A stretch of DNA of 8,170 nt, taken from Christiangramia sp. (GTDB lineage: Bacteria > Bacteroidota > Bacteroidia > Flavobacteriales > Flavobacteriaceae). The stretch is from positions 1 to 8,170 of the forward strand of contig JAGXII010000044.1 in assembly GCA_024635735.1 (NCBI GenBank). The letters run 5' to 3'. Below, in pieces: positions 6,997 to 8,170 of the stretch (positions are counted from its first letter, which is position 1; every line of letters starts with the position of its first letter). The notes below the pieces were generated by a model. The model worked only from the letters and a program-made list of their open reading frames with translations, did not search any database and had not been told where the DNA came from. The position numbers and the translations under genes are program-made.

Positions 6997-8106
6997 TTAA
7001 ATCCTGAATTGAGGGGACAGCAGTACATTTATTATTCTCTCCGCAGCCCTCCCGTCGCCGTATGGGTTTTTAAGTCCCGAAAGATCATATGGATATTTCA
7101 ATAGGCCACTTGCTTCCTCAAGGATCTTTTTTTCGTCAGTTCCTACCAGAACGGAAAATCCAGCATTCACTCCTTCCATTCTTTCAGAAAAATTTCTGGT
7201 AACCAGTACTTTTTTACCGAAGCTGGGAGCTTCTTCCTGTATTCCTCCTGAATCAGAAATTATAAATTCGCAATTTTTTAGAAGCCACAACATCTCGGGG
7301 TAATTTACCGGATCTATTAAGTGAATGCCAGGAGTATTTCCCAATTTCTTAAAGACCTGATTTTTCACATTGGGATTCAGATGTACCGGATAAATAATAT
7401 CAATTTTTTCTAAACGATTCAGTTCCAGCAAAGCTTCACATATATTCTCCAATCCTGCCCCGAGGTTCTCCCTTCGGTGACCTGTCACCAGTATATACTT
7501 CAAATTTTTAACCTTCTTCATAAATCCACCTAAAAAAGAGGACTTCTCCAAATCCAAAAGTTTAGTTTTTCCAAGTTCAAGCGCATCCACTACCGTATTC
7601 CCGGTAATAAAAATTTTGTTTTCTTCAATATTTTCTTTCCTAAGGTTTTCACTAGCCTGGACTGTGGGTGCGAAATGCAGGTCGGCCAGCTGGGCAGTGA
7701 TCTGCCGGTTTACCTCCTCTGGAAACGGAGAGTATTTATTAAAGGTCCTCAAACCGGCTTCCACGTGAGCCACGGGAATTCCTCTGTTAAAAGAAGCCCA
7801 GGCTGCCATTACACTAGTAGTGGTATCACCATGAACCACGACCCGGTGTGGCTTCTCTTTTTCCAGAACCTTCTCCAGGGAAGACAGTATCTTGGAACTC
7901 AAGGAGTTTAATGATTGATTTGGGGTCATTAAATTCAGATTATAATCTGGTTGAATGTCAAAAAATTGAAGCACTTGATCCAGCATCTCCAGGTGTTGCC
8001 CGGTATTGCAAATAACCAGTTGTATCCCATGTATTTTTAACTCACGTATTATTGGAGCCATTTTAATGGCTTCCGGGCGGGTGCCAAAACAAATTAGTAT
8101 CTTCAT
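6997..8106 (-). CDS. wecB: UDP-N-acetylglucosamine 2-epimerase, non-hydrolysing
   Basis: This cytoplasmic enzyme interconverts UDP-GlcNAc and UDP-ManNAc, supplying ManNAc (or, after oxidation, ManNAcA) for surface glycans. The 369-residue length is normal for the family. Signature segments in order are FGTRPEAIKMAPII (7-20, R10), NTGQHLEMLD (34-43), HGDTTTSVMAA (92-102, D94), HVEAGLRT (114-121, E116), PFPEEVNRQ (127-135, E130/E131), FITGNTVVDA (166-175), TGHRRENLG (208-216, H210), YPVHLNPNV (239-247), DPVNYPEM (265-272) and DSGGIQEEAPSFG (285-297). These cover the Asp, two Glu and His positions known to matter in E. coli WecB (about 95, 117, 131, 213). The usual PEEGNR reads PEEVNR, a small change. 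The ATG at 8106 shares one base with the TAA of the preceding frame (TAATG). No UDP-ManNAc dehydrogenase (wecC) is in the window. Confidence 0.95.
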   Translation of the reverse strand: MKILICFGTRPEAIKMAPIIRELKIHGIQLVICNTGQHLEMLDQVLQFFDIQPDYNLNLMTPNQSLNSLSSKILSSLEKVLEKEKPHRVVVHGDTTTSVMAAWASFNRGIPVAHVEAGLRTFNKYSPFPEEVNRQITAQLADLHFAPTVQASENLRKENIEENKIFITGNTVVDALELGKTKLLDLEKSSFLGGFMKKVKNLKYILVTGHRRENLGAGLENICEALLELNRLEKIDIIYPVHLNPNVKNQVFKKLGNTPGIHLIDPVNYPEMLWLLKNCEFIISDSGGIQEEAPSFGKKVLVTRNFSERMEGVNAGFSVLVGTDEKKILEEASGLLKYPYDLSGLKNPYGDGRAAERIINVLLSPQFRI

Positions 8107-8170
8107 TAAGACTTGATGATTTTAGCTTTAATTTTAAATATAGGCCTGATGATCGGATAGAGATGAAAAC
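8106..8170 (-). CDS. C-terminal end of an upstream operon gene (5' end outside window)
   Basis: Reading in from the right edge on the minus strand, one frame stays open and ends in TAA at 8108-8106. That stop overlaps the wecB ATG by one base (TAATG). About 20 residues are visible, ending FKIKAKIIKS, a basic, hydrophobic tail of the kind common at the end of membrane-associated glycan enzymes. The exact overlap with the wecB start and the lack of any other obvious gene end in these 65 bases support a real, translationally coupled gene. The piece is far too short to name a function. Confidence 0.55.
   Translation of the reverse strand, partial: FHLYPIIRPIFKIKAKIIKS

Noticed and set aside
466..8106. 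Defence, toxin-antitoxin, phage or mobile-element content
   Set aside because: No transposase, integrase, nuclease, terminal repeats or array-like repeats were seen; all the complete genes fit glycan synthesis.

Overview
The window is a stretch of a surface-polysaccharide or protein-glycosylation gene cluster. The AT-rich base use, mostly weak or absent Shine-Dalgarno sequences, and the look of the glycosyltransferases suggest a member of Bacteroidota, probably a flavobacterium. That assignment is inferred from style, because no taxonomic marker gene is present.

Layout: seven genes run right to left on the minus strand as one tightly packed transcription unit (8106 down to 466), with gaps or overlaps from -4 to about 55 bases. 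In order of transcription they are: the last ~20 codons of an unidentified gene entering from the right edge; wecB (UDP-GlcNAc 2-epimerase); a divergent GT-B-type glycosyltransferase; a GT2 enzyme of the dolichyl/polyprenyl-phosphate sugar synthase type; a class I SAM methyltransferase; a multi-spanning GT-C (GT39/ArnT-like) membrane glycosyltransferase; a GT4-type glycosyltransferase; and a GT2 enzyme with a galactosyltransferase-like C-terminal motif. On the left, a plus-strand gene enters from the edge and ends at 412, converging on the operon. It looks like the C-terminal end of another membrane protein, possibly a second GT-C enzyme.

How the genes may work together: WecB would supply UDP-ManNAc. 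The polyprenyl-phosphate sugar synthase would load one sugar onto undecaprenyl phosphate at the cytoplasmic face, and the GT-C enzyme would use that lipid-linked sugar on the periplasmic side. The two GT-B enzymes and the terminal GT2 enzyme would add sugars from nucleotide donors in the cytoplasm. The sugars and acceptors cannot be read from the sequence. No flippase, polymerase, chain-length regulator or ABC exporter is in the window, so it is only part of the pathway.

No RNA gene, mobile element, CRISPR array or long repeat was seen. No gene-free stretch exceeds about 65 bases. The less ordinary points are start-codon usage (two genes whose natural start is TTG), a 17-codon open frame whose stop overlaps one of those TTG starts, and altered motif residues in the two GT-B enzymes. 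I found no convincing new biological system; most of the window is recognisable glycan biosynthesis.
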